Below, piece by piece: positions 61,297 to 61,316 of a stretch of 61,316 nucleotides of DNA. The translations under genes were made by a program, and so were the position numbers. Each line of letters begins with the position of its first letter. Within the stretch, counting starts at the first letter, position 1. Origin of the DNA: RZZS01 sp964498755 (lineage in GTDB: Bacteria > Pseudomonadota > Alphaproteobacteria > Micavibrionales > Micavibrionaceae); contig CAZCIB010000012.1 of the NCBI GenBank assembly GCA_964498755.1, positions 1-61,316 of the forward strand, given 5' to 3'. The notes under the pieces are model-generated. The model saw only the letters and a list, made by a program, of their open reading frames with translations. It ran no database searches and had not been told where the DNA came from.

Positions 61297-61316
61297 TATG
61301 CTAGCTTTGAAGGAGG
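61297..61316 (+). promoter_or_regulatory. Expression signals of a gene beyond the window
   Basis: The window ends with a strong Shine-Dalgarno AAGGAGG (61310-61316), so a start codon should follow within about 10 bp. An extended -10-like TGTTATGCT (61294-61302) precedes it, which would give a very short leader. Confidence 0.45.

Noticed and set aside
1..61316. tRNA, rRNA or IS transposase genes
   Set aside because: No cloverleaf-like segment, rRNA stretch or transposase-like DDE or HUH protein was found by eye; short RNAs could have been missed.

Overview
This is a moderately GC-rich chromosomal segment that looks alphaproteobacterial. It encodes GcrA, the alphaproteobacterial cell-cycle regulator, and it has a lepB-rnc-era operon and a PPSR-maf-aroE-coaE-dnaQ cluster. 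It also has flgK/flgL and a type IVB (Dot/Icm, IncI-like) secretion locus. A 100-N gap is flanked by a perfect 55-bp duplication, which points to a short-read, probably metagenomic, assembly. An uncultured Micavibrio-like lineage is possible, but I cannot prove it from this window.

Layout. 1-8.0 kb: leader repeats, lepB-rnc-era, gcrA, and a two-gene RND efflux system. 8.0-14.4 kb: a double cold-shock-domain protein, then the four-gene ligase-associated DNA repair cluster (MPE nuclease and Lhr helicase on the minus strand; MBL exonuclease and ATP-dependent ligase on the plus strand). 14.4-24.4 kb: an AT-rich orphan, an acyl-CoA ligase, and pheT and pheS separated by three unrelated genes, with several palindromic intergenic repeats. 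24.4-29.6 kb: dnaQ, an interloping serine hydrolase, coaE, aroE, maf and the PPDK regulatory protein with the assembly gap. 29.7-36.5 kb: an accessory block of five unrecognised genes, including two paralogues and a 610-residue gene flanked by a 32-bp direct repeat.

36.7-56.3 kb: flgL and flgK, then three tandem exported paralogues with conserved Met-rich and Cys-containing blocks. Divergent from these is a Dot/Icm core operon in the canonical order: dotI, dotH, dotG, dotF, a DotP-DotE fusion, dotN, dotO, and a small membrane protein. DotA, B, C, D, L and M are not in the window. 56.5-61.3 kb: fmt-def, a ParD/ParE module whose toxin carries an in-frame amber stop, a small exported protein, rmuC and a pilin-like protein.

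The most interesting points are: (1) the three-paralogue array beside the T4BSS, a candidate undescribed part or substrate of the apparatus; (2) the DotP-DotE fusion; (3) two loci where an orphan gene lies between the intact 3' end of a gene and an in-frame remnant of an alternative 3' end, suggesting a shared mode of gene insertion; (4) the decayed ParE toxin; (5) the assembly gap, which can be closed by sequence logic alone.
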